64,000 nt of DNA from Rhynchospora pubera (GCA_028095005.1 CM051460.1:22987501-23051500); one strand, 5' to 3'; shown: positions 1 to 12,706, numbered from the stretch's first letter. Made by a program: numbers and translations. The notes: generated from the sequence alone by a model not told the origin.

Positions 1-724
1 AGATGGTATATTTGCCGAAGGCACTTATAATTCCTGATTTCGAAGCAATTAACGTGCTATTTGTATTACATTATCTAACTAGCATACCAATGTTCAGCGG
101 ACTGTTGACATACCGGTAGTCCAGTACACCAGAAAAACAGAGCTGAAAACAAAGAGATAGCTCCCAGCTGAATCAATAGAATGCTCATCTTGATTAAATT
201 AACATGTTCAATTTGATTACGCTCTCTTCTTTGCTGGTGATATGCATGTATAATACATGATGTATTAAGTAGGGACTTTTTTTGTAACTTTAACCACTGC
301 TAACTCTTTCATTTATTAATTAAAAATGAGGCCTAGACCGCTATTTTTATTTCACAAAAAAAAAAATCTATTGAGTAGGGATTGTTGAAGTTGCCTTCAA
401 GTTTGTGTAAATAAATAAGTTTGATTACCCATAGTCATGTAACCACTGTTTTTCGTATCCCCTGTCTTCTGCCACTTTTTGAATGAATTAAATTTTGTGT
501 ATATAATGGACATCAATAGGAAAAAAATCATGGCAACCAGAAATCCTCTATAAAAAATCTGAAACCCACTATTTACGATGTAACAAATGTCGTCAAGTTA
601 TATATGCACACATAATGAACAAAATATTTCACTCAAAATTCATCCGAAAGAAAAGAAAATTAGAAATCTCATGGACAATAAACAAATGTACTAACAAAAA
701 TGCCTAAACCAAGCAATAAACACA
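1..724. other. 3' flank of gene 1, no gene seen
   Basis: AT-rich sequence with no supportable coding region. The stretch near 205-245 resembles 17780-17830, which lies at the same position downstream of gene 3, so this is the 3' flank carried along in the gene duplication. It probably contains the gene 1 3' UTR on the minus strand. Confidence 0.6.
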
Positions 725-3700
725 TCAGACAGCATAGAGTTTGACAATGAACACTATTTTAGCACGGCAAATAGGGCACTCACCACCAGAGTCTTTGATC
801 TTCTGTAAACATCCCATGCAGCCAGCCATATGTCCACATGGTATACATGCACCTTCTACTGGCTCTTCTATGCAGATGCTGCACATACCTAGATTGACAT
901 TGCTGTTATCGCAATCTTCAAATTGACTTGAATTGAGTCCAATTGTGACAACACTATCAACATCAGCTTCAGCGATGAAAGATTCAGTAGAAATAGAATC
1001 TAATGGTGGAGCTGACGGAGCCGAAGATGTGTTTATAGTGGGAATATGGTTCTCTCCTAATTTATGTACGCTAGTTGCATCTACCATCGGAGTACTTGGG
1101 CCAGGGCTTGGCAGGTCGGCACCGGACCCGAATCCCGTGTAGCGCGGGACACCGTGTAGCGCGCGTACGGGCCGTCTGATCTTGATCGGACGGTTCATTT
1201 TTTACGGGCCTATAAATCTAGGTTACATGCACGGGGCTCCCTTGTCCATTGGATCTTGATCAGACGGCTACGATGCCGCGCTACACGGTGTGCCGCGCGG
1301 CACCAGATCTGAACTCGGTCGGCACCTAAAAAGAAGGTGCAGTGACACATAAGATTAACAGTTTTTTTTTTTATGAAAATAAGATATGTTCAAGTCCCTA
1401 ACTTGTAAAATGTTAATATCTTTTAGCACCCTATCTAGCTAAATAGGTCCTTGAGATGGAGAATGCTATTACCGCAACAGTTATTGTTACACAAAGTTCA
1501 ACGGGTATAATCTCTTTCTGGTACAAAGCAACCTCCATGTAATTCAAATGTGTTAGAAAATGTGTGTGGAGCCATGTTGTTATGGTTGGAACGGCCCGGT
1601 CCAATTCTGGGACGGCCCGGTCCAACTTCTGGAACGGACTGGTTTGCTGGGCAAACCAACAGTCTCGCTGTGGTTGGGACGGCCCAGTCCAATTCTGGAA
1701 CGGCCCGGTCCAACTCTGGACCGGACCGTTCCAGACAGCAGTTATGAATCTGAAAGGTCTGTTTCCAGACTGGCTATTTATACCCCTCTCTTCTGAAGCG
1801 TCTCTAAGGTTGGAACTCGTGTCTTTTGAGATAACCACCATCCTAGAGAGTCCAGAGAGAGATCAGAAAGAGGGAGGAGCCATCCTATTGCTTGGAGAGC
1901 AATAGGAAGCACACGCACGAGTCGACCGTCACTTGGATTCGTGAAGGGTAACGCCAAGCCCTTGCCTGAGGTTGTGGTGTACCAGTTGCGTGCGGAGGAA
2001 GACTTGGAGCGCAAGACAAGGGTTGCAGCAAAGCTTTGAGAAGAGTCTAGGCAATCGATCAACTTCCGCTGCGGTACATCTGAACTCTATGCATGTGTGA
2101 TAGGTTAGATGTACATATAGGTCAAGGACCGACTAAAACCTTCATTGGTATCAGAGCCATAAGGTTCTTTTCGAAGTTTTGGTACTGTTTAACCCCTAGA
2201 AACCATGAATATTGGTAGTTTTGTTCTGGTCTGAGTTTTGGTTGTTAATGGAGACTCTAATTTTGATATGTAATCAGTTTTTGGCTTTAGATCTCATTAT
2301 TAATGATAGATCTTATAGCAAATACTGGAGAAAAGTCGATTTAGGGTATAACAACCATACTGGTAAAGAAAACTGACTTCTGAGGAGTTCCATCGCAGGA
2401 AATGCCAGAATCAGGGTTTCAGCAACGTCTGGACCGGACCGTTCCAACTCTGGGACGGACCGTCCCAGGACATTGCTGACAGGACGGCGTGCAGGCTGGT
2501 CCGACCCAGCAGTGGGACGGGCCGTTCCAGAGATGGGACGGACCGTTCCAGGCTGGAAACCCTTAACCAGTCTGTAGTTTGCATCTGGGACGGACCGTTC
2601 CAATGTTGGACCGGACCGTTCCAATTGTTTGACAGAACAAAATTGAGTAAACCTGTGGTTTGACCTGACCAATTATGAACATACCTGTATGTCCAACATG
2701 GTTTCTGACTTATCCTCTAGATAACTCAGTGGTTATTACATGCATTCTTGCATAGTTGAGTGATGGTAGGTCTATAGACCTCTCACAAATGGTTACATGC
2801 TTGAGTAGGCCTTCATGGTTTCTGACTCGCATGTAGACCAAAAGCACACAACGGGTGACTTTGGATTTTAAGATCTGGGTATCTTAACCAATGTCTGAAC
2901 CTCGCGCCAATCGAGTTGGTTGGGAGGTGGTGCACTTAGTTCATGTGATTTGATTGGTGGCCCTGGTTGTCATCTTTTGATCATCGTGGCTAGGTTGCAT
3001 CATCTTTTGGATCGATTCAAGGGTTGTACAGTGAGGCATACTGGATGTTATAACTTGGAGTTATATCATATGTGTTGATGCTAACATGCATACATGTGCT
3101 TTGTCTCTATTTTGTAGAAAGATGTCGGCAAATAAGAGCATAGTCGCTGATCTCAATGCTGGTGAGAAACTGACGAGCAACAATTACGATGTTTGGCATC
3201 GTAAGGTTCAATTTCTCCTTGAGATGCAGGACTTGCATGAGCCACTCACAAAAGAACTCACTGAAGCCGAAAGGACCAATCCAAGGCGAGTTCAGGCCAA
3301 TGAGGATTTCAGGAAGAAGGACCGTGCCGCTCGCATAACGTTGCTGAGTAGCATGTCCAATGATCTTCTCCTCAGGTTTGAGAGGCACCGCACCACAAAA
3401 GAGCTGTGGGAGGCGGTCAAGCTCCAGTATGGTGGTACTTCAACCACCAGGATCCGGCAACTTACACTAAGGTTTGACGGCTATAAGAAGCGCCCTGAGC
3501 ACTCTATGAGGGAGCATATCTTAGCCATGTCTAACATGATTAGTGAGTTGCAGCAAGCGGGTCATGTCCTCTCGAATGAGCAGCAAGTGCAAGCTGTCAT
3601 CCGCTCTCTACCTCGCTCATGGGAGCACATGAGAGTCAATTTGACTCACAATGACAACATACGCACCTTTGATGAGGTGGCGCGTCATGTGGAGTTGGAG

Positions 3701-6700
3701 GAGGACCGCTTATTGGCTGAGAGAGCCGATAAGGCGGCTGGAGAGGCAATGATTGCCGCCTCTAAGAACTCGCAAAGGAAACCGAGGCAGAATTCCGGTT
3801 CCAAGAAAAATGCGGGTGGCAATGGCGTGGCCAATGCCAAGATTGACAAGAAGCGCAGCAAGAAGCGCGGTAAAGGGAAGGAGAAGCCCAAGGGGGCTTG
3901 CTTCAACTGTGATCAGGTGGGACATTTCGCTCGTGATTGCACGAAGCCGAAAAAGGTACCCTCTGAACCTTTTGGGGCGGACCGTTCCAAAGTGGGGCGG
4001 ACCGTCCCAATTCCCTTAGATTCTGGGACGGACCGTTCTGATGCAGAATGGACCATCCAGAACTCATCTGCTTGTGATTCAGCTTTATTTGTGTCCAGTT
4101 GCTTTATGCTTACTGATAACACTCCTGTTTGGACTGTTGATTCTGCAGCAACTGACCACATAGCTAGGGATCGAGCGGCATTTCTGGACTATCGTCGCAT
4201 ACCGGCAGGAAGCAAACGGATTTTCATGGGAAATAATAGTAGTGTCCAAGTGCATGGCATAGGCACATGTGAGCTTATGTTTCGCAACGGACATAGATTA
4301 ATTCTCCATGATGTTTTGTATGCGCCTGATGTGAGGCGAAGTCTTGTATCTGTTTTAGTTCTTGTCAAAACTGGATTGAGTGTTGTTTTTGTGAACAATT
4401 GTGTTGAATTGTATCAGAATTCTATGTTGATTGGCAATGGATTTCTTAATGATAAATTCATGGTTTTAGACACAATTGATGGCTCTTCTCTATCTTATAA
4501 TGTTTCTTCTTCTAATGTGAATGATAACATGATGATATGGCATGCTAGATTATGTCATGTAGGTCAGGAAAGGATGACTAGATTGGCTAAGGTTGGACTG
4601 TTGGGTCCCTTAACCAAGGTCTCCTTGCCTACATGTGAGAATTGTCTAGCGGGTAAGGCTACCCGAAAGCCTTTTGGTAAGGCTGTTCGTGCCACAACTC
4701 CTTTGCAATTGATACACTCGGACATCTGTGGTCCTTTGAGTGTTAGGGCCAGACATGGTGCCTATTATTTCATCACATTTATAGATGACCACACAAGGTT
4801 TGGTCATGTCTATTTGATCTCCCACAAGTCAGAGGCACTGGGTTGCTTCACAAAGTACTTGGCGATGGTTGAGAATCAACAAAATGGACTTGTGAAAGCT
4901 CTTAGGACAGATCGAGGTCGAGAGTACCTCTCAGATCAATTCAAGAGCTTGTGTGATGAAAAGGGAATCGTTCATCAGTTGACAACTCCCTACACGCCAC
5001 AACAAAATGGTGTTGCTGAAAGGCGTAATAGAACCTTGTTGGAAATGGTTAGATCTATGATGGCACAAGCAAGTCTACCAATTTCGTATTGGGGAGATGC
5101 GCTGTTGACAGCCGCATATGTTCTGAACCGCGTCCCTTCGAAATCTGTGACAGCCACCCCCTACGAGTTATGGACTGGACGAAAACCAGATTTGGGTAAT
5201 CTCCATCCATGGGGTTGTTTGGCTTATGTCCATGATCCGTCTCACAAACATGGGAAGCTTGGTCCGAGAGGGAGGAAGTGTATCTTTATAAGGTACTCTG
5301 AAGCTTCCAAGGGCCACGTGTTTGTTGGAGAGGATCTGAGCGGGACTGTCACGGAAATAGAGTCGAGAGATGCAACATTCCTTGAGAGCGACTTTCCAAA
5401 GAAAAATGAGGTTTCACGACTGCAAGGACTCTATGAGGACATTCCTTCTGTCAATGTTGATATTGGTCAAGAGGTGGAGGCTCAACCTCCTGAGACCAGG
5501 TCAATTGCAGAAGAGGGAACTCAACGAGTCAATCTCGACAGTTGGAACGGACCGTCCCAAGGCTGGGGCAGACCGTCCCAGCTGCGAGATTATTCTCCTG
5601 ATCTGACTGGAACGGACCGTCCCAGGTCTGGGGCGGACCGTCCCAATGATGAAAACAGACAGGTTGAAGCAGAACCTCGTAGGTCTGAACGGGAAAGAGT
5701 ACCCCGCCGAAGATTTCAGATCGAAGGGGGGGAAATGTTCATGGCCGCTTTGGATGGTTTGGTTGTACCGAAAGAGGATGATAAGCCTAAACGCAATAGG
5801 GCTGTTAAGGCTATCGATTTGGATGAACCAAGGAATGTGCGAGAAGCACTTTCTGGCTCTAACTCTAAGGAATGGTTGCTGGCCATGCAAGAGGAGATTG
5901 ATTCCATGAAGAAGAATCAGGTCTGGGACTTAGTTGACTTACCACGAGGTCGTAAGGCTGTTGGGAGCAAATGGGTTCTCAAAGTCAAACGTAAAAGTGA
6001 CGGGTCAATTGAGCGTTACAAAGCTCGCTTGGTTGCAAAAGGATTCACCCAAGTAGAGGGAGTGGATTATGAGGAAACCTTTTCTCCTGTGGTTAGGTTT
6101 GCCTCTATCCGCTTGATCCTAGCAATTGTCGCTGCAATGGATCTAGAACTATACCAAATGGACGTAAAGACTGCATTTCTCAATGGAGAATTGCAAGAGG
6201 AGATATATATGGCACAGCCTGAAGGGTTTGTGATTAATGGGAAGGAGCACAAGGTGTGCAAACTTCGCCGTTCCATATATGGTCTCAAGCAAGCATCACG
6301 ACAATGGAACCTCCGATTCCACCAAGCTGTCTTGTCAAACGGCTTTGAGGTGATGGAAGAGGATCATTGTGTGTATGTAAAGAGGTCCATGGGTGGGTTC
6401 TTGATCATGACATTGTATGTGGATGACATATTGCTTACAGGTAACAACAAGTCGCTGATTGGTTCAACGCAGACTTGGTTGTCCTCTACATTTGACATGA
6501 AAGACATGGGTGAAGCTAGTTTTGTGCTAGGTGTCAAGATAACTCGAGATAGAACTAAGAGGTTTCTCAGTTTATCTCAAGAAACTTATGTGAAGAAGAT
6601 TCTTGAACGATTTGACATGGCTTAATGTCGATCGGTTGACACTCCTATTGACAAGAACACAAGCTTGAGCAGTGACATATGTCCCAAGACAAATGAGGAA

Positions 6701-9700
6701 AAAGATAAGATGGAAAAAGTGCAGTACTCAAGTGCAGTTGGAAGCTTGATGTATGCCATGATGTGTACAAGACCCGATATATGTTATGCGGTGAGTCTTG
6801 TCAGCCGATTTCAATCGAATCCTGGATTTGCTCATTGGCAAGCAGTCAAGAGGATTTTGAGATATCTCAAGGGCACATCTGATTATGTGCTATGCTACCA
6901 AGGCAGAGACCTGAATTTAGTCGGCTATTCGGATGCTGATTGGGGTGGAGACTTGGATGAGCGCAAGTCCACTTCAGGTTTCATTTTCATGCTTGGTAAG
7001 AGTGTAATCTCTTGGGCTAGTAAAAAGCAAACGTGTGTTGCTTTATCCACCATGGAGGCCGAGTACATTGCATGTTCTGCGGCTGCCCAAGAGGCAATAT
7101 GGTTGAGACGTTTCCTAAAGGAACTGGGGGTGGTCAAGGTGCCCATCGGACCTGTGACTATTTATTGTGATAGCACTGCTGCTATAGCATTCTCTAAAGA
7201 CCCCAAGTATCATGGAAAAGGCAAACATATTGACATGAGATATCACTTTGTTAGAGACAGACAAGAACACAAAAAGATTGTGTTAGAGCACATTTCCACC
7301 GACGAGATGGTGGCAGACCCATTTACAAAGGCCATAGCTAGGATACAGTTCCTTAAGATGGTTAGAATCATGGGTTTGAGATCTGCAGGCGGATCCTAGG
7401 ATTGGAACGGCCCGTCCCAGATTGGGGCGGCCCGTCCGGATTTCAGCAGGACCGTCTGAACACTGAAAAACAGCTGGGGCGTGGCCTGTTTTAGGCTGGG
7501 ACGGCCCGTCCGGAATCTGGGACGGCCCGGTCCAATTTTTCAGACTTGTGTATGTGTGTATGTGTTTGAACAATTATGTTTTATTGATATATATTAAGAC
7601 ATTTGCATTCATTTTTATATTGAATTGCCTGTTATTGTTCAATTAAATGTTAGCATGAATGGTAGTGTGTATTTGAACTTGAGATTGTCTCGCTCACACG
7701 AGAAATCGCCTCTAATGCCAGGGGCATGTAGAGATGAGACTAGATTGAGTTATGTGCGTTTAGTCAAGGACTAAGGAGCCACCTGGGGTGGTCGAAACTC
7801 AATGTCGCTTCAGTCTGGGACTGAAATGAGGCTTGTCTTCTTTTAGGCGATCCGATATGATTGTATCCCCAACAATCATATAGTTCAAATTAAAGCCGAG
7901 GTGAGAATCTCCTTAAAACTCTGGGAGTGTTTAAGTGGAGAATCTCAGGATTAGTTGCAATAAGGAGTGGTCTAGACCATAGACATTTGATTTGCAAACT
8001 GAATCTAGACTCGTACAGCGAATGTGAACACACGTCTGTTGGTGCAGATGATTCGTTGTAACATGTGCTCATACCACATGTGCTAGGCGACTCTTGGAAG
8101 ATGGGTTGAGTGGTTCCAGGACCAAGACCGTATGACTCCCCATTGTGTGAGTTCCACAATTACGTACCCTTTGACTTTTGACTATGTCATGAGGGACAGG
8201 ATCAGTGCCTGCTACTTTGGTGTGTACCCTATGGTGATGCATATTCCGCCTGTCGGGGCATTGCTGGGAAAGCGACTGGTTTTGTTCTGACTTTCATGAG
8301 ACAAAAGAAAGATCAGATTCGATTTGCACAAATGAGAGATCTGTTGGTGTTCAGGATCCACCAAACTCGTCATTTGGACTGAGGTTGGGAACATACAACG
8401 GACTAAGACTGAAAAGGAAAGGACATGTATCATTGAGCGGTCGATAATGTCCAATCTAGTGCAAATTTGAATGTATCTAAGGTACTAGTATACACAATTA
8501 TCTAACTGTTTTTATAAAAGGGTAGATGCTTTCTCGCTGGCCTTAACTATGTTATGGTGAGGCGTTTTAGCTCCCGCTTGACAGGTGTATGCGCTGGTCG
8601 CACGGTCCATTTGCCGTATGAGGTCTGACTCTGTGTTTGGCAACGATGTCTCCAAGAGGGAGATGTTAGAAAATGTGTGTGGAGCCATGTTGTTATGGTT
8701 GGAACGGCCCGGTCCAATTCTGGGACGGCCCGGTCCAACTTCTGGAACGGACTGGTTTGCTGGGCAAACCAACAGTCTCGCTGTGGTTGGGACGGCCCAG
8801 TCCAATTCTGGAACGGCCCGGTCCAACCAGTTGGGACGGCCCGGTCCAACTCTGGACCGGACCGTTCCAGACAGCAGTTATGAATCTGAAAGGTCTGTTT
8901 CCAGACTGGCTATTTATACCCCTCTCTTCTGAAGCGTCTCTAAGGTTGGAACTCGTGCCTTTTGAGATAACCACCATCCTAGAGAGTCCAGAGAGAGATC
9001 AGAAAGAGGGAGGAGCCATCCTATTGCTTGGAGAGCAATAGGAAGCACACGCACGAGTCGACCGGCACTTGGATTCGTGAAGGGTAACGCCAAGCCCTTG
9101 CCTGAGGTTGTGGTGTACCAGTTGCGTGCGGAGGAAGACTTGGAGCGCAAGACAAGGGTTGCAGCAAAGCTTTGAGAAGAGTCTAGGCAATCGATCAACT
9201 TCCGCTGCGGTACATCTGAACTCTATGCATGTGTGATAGGTTAGATGTACATATAGGTCAAGGACCGACTAAAACCTTCAAAATGTATTAATTGGACCAC
9301 CATGTATTTCTGGTACAAAGCAACCTCCATGTAATTCAAATGTAATTCAAAAGTGACACATTGGCCAGTGTAATTACATTTTGTTAGATTTAGACTGATT
9401 TTTACTGTTCACATTTTTTTTTCTAATAGTCCTAATTAAAAGATCTAATTCCTCAATATTAAGTCTTGTATCTCCTGTAGGTACTAGACGCTTTAAATAT
9501 GTCACTCTCAACAATGTCTGTACAACTGGAGAGAAGCTAACATGTTCCACTCTCATATTTAATGTTCATGGAATCTGAACCAAGAAAATCTTAAAAGTGA
9601 TCATAGCAGTTTGTCGCTTGATCAGTTGCCCTTATATTTAACATTTATATTTTATCTATCCTTTTATAGATTCAATTGTAGGTTCTCTTAAATAAGCCAT

Positions 9701-11653
9701 CCAACATTTTCATTGATCTACTAATTTTTTTATTAACAAAACAAAGATACCTCCAAAAGAATCACAATATTGTATTGCCGATTCAATTGATGCTTTGATA
9801 GCCATTTGCAGCTCCTCATCTTCTAGATCTAAATGACAGTACGAAGAGTCACTAATCGCAAATTTAATTTATTATACAGTGCACAAAAATAGCTGAAAAT
9901 TATGCTACAATCAGTAATTGTCTCAGTAGCACTAATCAAATGTAAATTTCTAACTGTAAGTTAATTTGCAAATAAGATCTATCTAGTCTGTCCAAAAATA
10001 AGCTTGCAAATAAGATTTTGTGCAACTAAGCAACCAACAATTTTAACTTCACACACTTTTTGTTAATTCTGATTATCGTTATAACTGACTCAGGCTTAAT
10101 ACAACAATTCCTGCAGTACCTTTACTTGTAGCTTTCAACAGTGTCTCATCATACCGAACAGTATCTGGAAGTGAAATCGGCAAAGAAAAACCCTCCCTGT
10201 GCCGCTCCATAAAATAAACAGCAATGCAGAACTCAACAAAAGTAAGATTGCCATCCTGATCACAATCGGACAATGTCCAAATATCCCTTAAGACCCCTGA
10301 ATGAGAAAATTTCACTATTAGCATAAGTAAACGACACAAAACCTTTGTTAAAACACCCAAGTCAGACATATCTACTTTGTCCTGTGTACTTTTCACTAAC
10401 ACTGAAAGATTACAAGAAAAAATCACCTTTCGGAATCTCCCAACTAAGAAACAAAATCTTCGCCTGCTCGCCAGTAATTTTTCCATCTCTGTCCTTGTCC
10501 ATTATCCTAAAAATCTCAGCATACTTGGAGATGACAGATTCTGAAAATTTCGGCCACTTCTGCAAATCTTCCTCCCTTGAATCTTGATTGTTTCCTGTAT
10601 GTATGGGGTTTACCGTATTTATCTTTGGAGCTGGAATTTTGGATGTGGCTGATAATGCATGTTTTATATTTTGAGGTGTTAAATGACCACTCTGCTGTGC
10701 AACTGAAACAAGCTTGAGAGCATTATAAAATCCTAAGCTATCGAGAAAGCCCCTCTGATCATGACCAGCACAGCTCCATATCTACAGAGTAAGAGAGTTT
10801 TAAGTATATTATTTAAATTAGAAATGGTCTAGGATTATGTGTATTGGCCTATTCAGTAAATATAAATAGCATGAGAAGTGAACTACATAAACAGAGATGG
10901 ATTTGGGATTTTTAGAGATGAGTGAGAAGACTAGGTCAAGGTTGAACTTTTCTAATTTTGAAGTTCACGAGAAAAAGGTCAAACAACTTAAACAAGAAAG
11001 AATGACAGCTAACTACATGAGAACATAGATTTAGGTTAATGCAGTCTTGGTTTGGTGGGTCATGACTCATGACAATTTTTAGTTGTTTTACTTTTTTCAT
11101 TATTTTTGTACGGCGTAGCTTGTAATGCTCCATTTCCATTTTTTTGTTCATACTTAATAAATTTAGTAGGTAGAATCCTGGTAATTTAAACAAAACAAGG
11201 ACGAGATACAGTAAGAAAGAGGGCACGTTGTATATTAATTATTTATATATTTCATTGTTTTCTACATGGCATTGCTTATATTGCTTCCTTTGTTTTCTTC
11301 CTTTTTTTTCCTCTTTTCATATTTTATATCTTCATTTCGTAAAAACCTTTTTTGTTTAAATTAGTAAAATTTATTAGGCAGAATCCTTGTTCTAAAAGAA
11401 TAAAAAAAAACAGGGAAATAGAACATGAGAAGCAAAAAAGAGAGAAATGTTGTATTTTATTATTTTTTTTCTTTTCATTAACGATTCTCCAGAAAGAGAG
11501 AGGTACCTGAGCCAAAACTCCCCAAGGCAAGCTTGAGCCACGAAAGAAAGCAATAGCCTCGGAGCCATTAATCTTTCCGTCGCCATTCAAATCAGCTATG
11601 CGGAAGTAATTCTCATAGACCTCCTTGTCTACTTCAATTAAGAAGCTCATCAT
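725..11653 (-). CDS. Gene 1: two-EH-domain, UIM and RING protein; RING exon interrupted by a small transposon
   Basis: Spliced gene rebuilt by eye. Exons on the minus strand are 11507-11653, 10427-10781, 10120-10296, 9751-9828 and 725-1325. All have GT/AG borders and matching phases. Without the 193-bp insert (1124-1316) and its 10-bp duplication the CDS is 1155 nt, 384 aa. Residues 1-100 form an EH domain: EF loop DLNGDGKINGSE, then IW and FYNALKLVSVAQ. A second EH domain has loops DKDRDGKITGEQ and DCDQDGNLTFVE. Exon 4 encodes a ubiquitin-interacting motif (EDEELQMAIKAS). Residues 333-384 are a C3HC4 RING (C-x2-C-x11-C-x-H-x3-C-x2-C-x10-C-x2-C) resembling the XBAT34/35 C-terminus. The likely role, by inference, is a ubiquitin ligase or adaptor acting on NPF-containing endocytic cargo. 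Copia 1 lies in intron 4. The insert puts an in-frame stop in exon 5 if the ancestral acceptor is used, so the RING may not be made. Confidence 0.78.
1124..1316. mobile_element. 193-bp GC-rich Mutator-like MITE, copy 1
   Basis: The element runs from GGACCCGAATCCC to AGATCTGAACTC and is flanked by a perfect 10-bp duplication, GGTCGGCACC (1114-1123 and 1317-1326). Its ends are imperfect inverted repeats around GACACCGTGTAGCGCG. Near-identical copies lie at 39949-40141 (also 193 bp) and, more diverged, at about 34543-34730. Target duplications of 9-10 bp suggest a Mutator-type (MULE) transposase acted on it. It sits 9 bp inside exon 5 of gene 1. The paralogous exon of gene 3 lacks it, which gives a clean empty site. 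Confidence 0.88.
1551..2144 (+). repeat. Copia 1 5' LTR (594 bp)
   Basis: It matches 8664-9280 almost base for base. U3 holds a cluster of GGAACGGCCCGGTCC-like units (about 1588-1736), followed by a TATA-like TATTTATA (1775-1782) that is the probable promoter. It is 23 bp shorter than the 3' LTR because it has one fewer palindromic unit. Confidence 0.95.
2146..2158 (+). other. Copia 1 primer-binding site
   Basis: TGGTATCAGAGCC begins two bases after the 5' LTR. It is the standard plant Copia site complementary to the 3' end of initiator methionine tRNA, where minus-strand DNA synthesis starts. Confidence 0.9.
2428..2624 (+). repeat. Palindrome array in the Copia 1 leader
   Basis: Several units of the form TGGGACGGACCGTCCCA and TGGAACGGACCGTTCCA, some imperfect, are separated by short spacers. 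Each has a CGGACCG centre. The same units recur in the U3 of both LTRs, at about 3975-4045, 5541-5650 and 7402-7537. Those at 3975-4045 and 5541-5650 lie inside the polyprotein reading frame. Confidence 0.85.
3122..7399 (+). pseudogene. Copia 1 gag-pol polyprotein with one in-frame stop
   Basis: The reading frame is open from 3122 (an in-frame upstream ATG exists at 3086) to a TAA at 6623-6625, and continues in the same frame to 7399. In order it shows a gag (SNNYDVWHRKVQFLLEMQ), a CCHC zinc knuckle (CFNCDQVGHFARDC, about 3899-3940), an aspartic protease (VDSAATDH), an integrase zinc finger (HARLCHVG..CENC) and DDE core (HSDICGPL, TDRGREYL, QNGVAERRN). The reverse transcriptase follows (QMDVKTAFLNGE, YVDD at about 6416-6427), then RNase H (YSDADWGGDLDERKSTSG, MEAEYIA). 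The stop falls between reverse transcriptase and RNase H, so RNase H would not be made without readthrough. Palindromic DNA units inside the frame encode repeated GTDRP/GADRP- and NGPSQ-like peptides. Confidence 0.93.
8664..9280 (+). repeat. Copia 1 3' LTR (617 bp)
   Basis: Same sequence as the 5' LTR plus one extra 23-bp unit (GGGACGGCCCGGTCCA region, about 8825-8850). It is preceded by the polypurine tract at 8653-8663 and followed by the target duplication AAATG. Confidence 0.95.
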
Positions 11654-12706
11654 ACCCAGAGTTCAAAAGAACAGTGAAGAAATGAAAAAGGGACAAATAG
11701 GAGGATGCGTGGGAAGGAGGAGAGGGTGAGTTTATTATATGGAACTAATTTAGTGGTTGATTAAAATATAAGTTAATTAATTACGAAGTGAAAGAAATTC
11801 AATGCCTCGATAGTGACTTTCAGTCTCTACGCGGGTCTTGTTTAGACTTTTTGAGTGACAAATCGATGGCAACAATATTTTGGTAGGTTTCTGCACAGTT
11901 TCTAAAGAGAAATTGAACTACTGGAGATTAGTAACTGGACAGGACAGGAGTTTCAACATATGTGGTGCTAAGCTATTCCAGGAAGACTTGAACGACTTGA
12001 GGTCGTTAATTATACTAGACAAAAGTTCTGAACATTTATGGCACTGATGTTGAAAATTCGTAAAGAGGAAATAAACTGGTTACAACATAAGTTGCTTCAG
12101 AAAATAGGTTTCCGAGGGAGAGAAAGGATAGGCGTTTTGCTGGTTCGTGTGAATTGTTTCCATCAATTTATTTAGTGCGCGTATTGCAATCTGCTACATA
12201 AGCACTAAGCAGCAGTACTTTTGAATCCAGAGCATCCAATCCTATCTCACACAAATCTTGATGCGATTGGACAGTTCAAGGATTGCAGGAGAGCCCAGAA
12301 TATCTATAAAACATTTAATTTAAGGAATATAGATTGTTTGCATCATGTGAACATGCAAACGAAAAATAAGTATGTACAGAAAGCGACCCAAATTTTGAAT
12401 TGTCACGGAAGTAACCTATGATGTTGGGGGGAAAAAAAAAACAGGGCATGTTTCATTCCAAATTACCTAGGGGAGATTGATATACAAACCTTTTTTTAAC
12501 ACAAAACAGTAGTTTTCATAGTAACGAGCTCGAATGCACCGCACCCCCCCCCCCCAAACAACAACTTAAGAAAAATTAGATGTATTCTATTTTGCTTTCT
12601 TTTTGTTATTGTCTCCTATGTTTTTTTTTCCCTTTTCTTTTCATTCTGCACACTATAAAAATATACATACAAGTACAAAAAGATGTCCTCAACCTTTATG
12701 AGGTGC

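Larger units (their letters stand above)
1551..9280 (+). mobile_element. Copia 1: near-complete Ty1-copia retrotransposon
   Basis: Full-length LTR retrotransposon in intron 4 of gene 1, opposite in orientation to the gene. LTRs begin TGTTAG and end CTTCA. The 5-bp target duplication AAATG (1546-1550, 9281-9285) is perfect. A primer-binding site TGGTATCAGAGCC (2146-2158) matches initiator tRNA-Met use, and a polypurine tract CAAGAGGGAGA (8653-8663) abuts the 3' LTR. The gene order gag, protease, integrase, reverse transcriptase, RNase H is diagnostic of Copia. Young age is suggested by near-identical LTRs and a single stop in the polyprotein. GGACGGACCGTCC-type palindromes are scattered through LTRs, leader, two coding linkers and the 3' untranslated region. 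Confidence 0.96.

Noticed and set aside
1431..1841. Several overlapping frames rich in WNGPVQ or GRPGPT
   Set aside because: Produced in all frames by the palindromic units of the Copia 1 LTR; the same frames recur in the 3' LTR.
9306..9345. Repeat of the flank TTCTGGTACAAAGCAACCTCC on both sides of Copia 1 as a long target duplication
   Set aside because: The true duplication is the adjacent 5-bp AAATG. The longer match is a pre-existing local repeat about 25 bp further out on one side.
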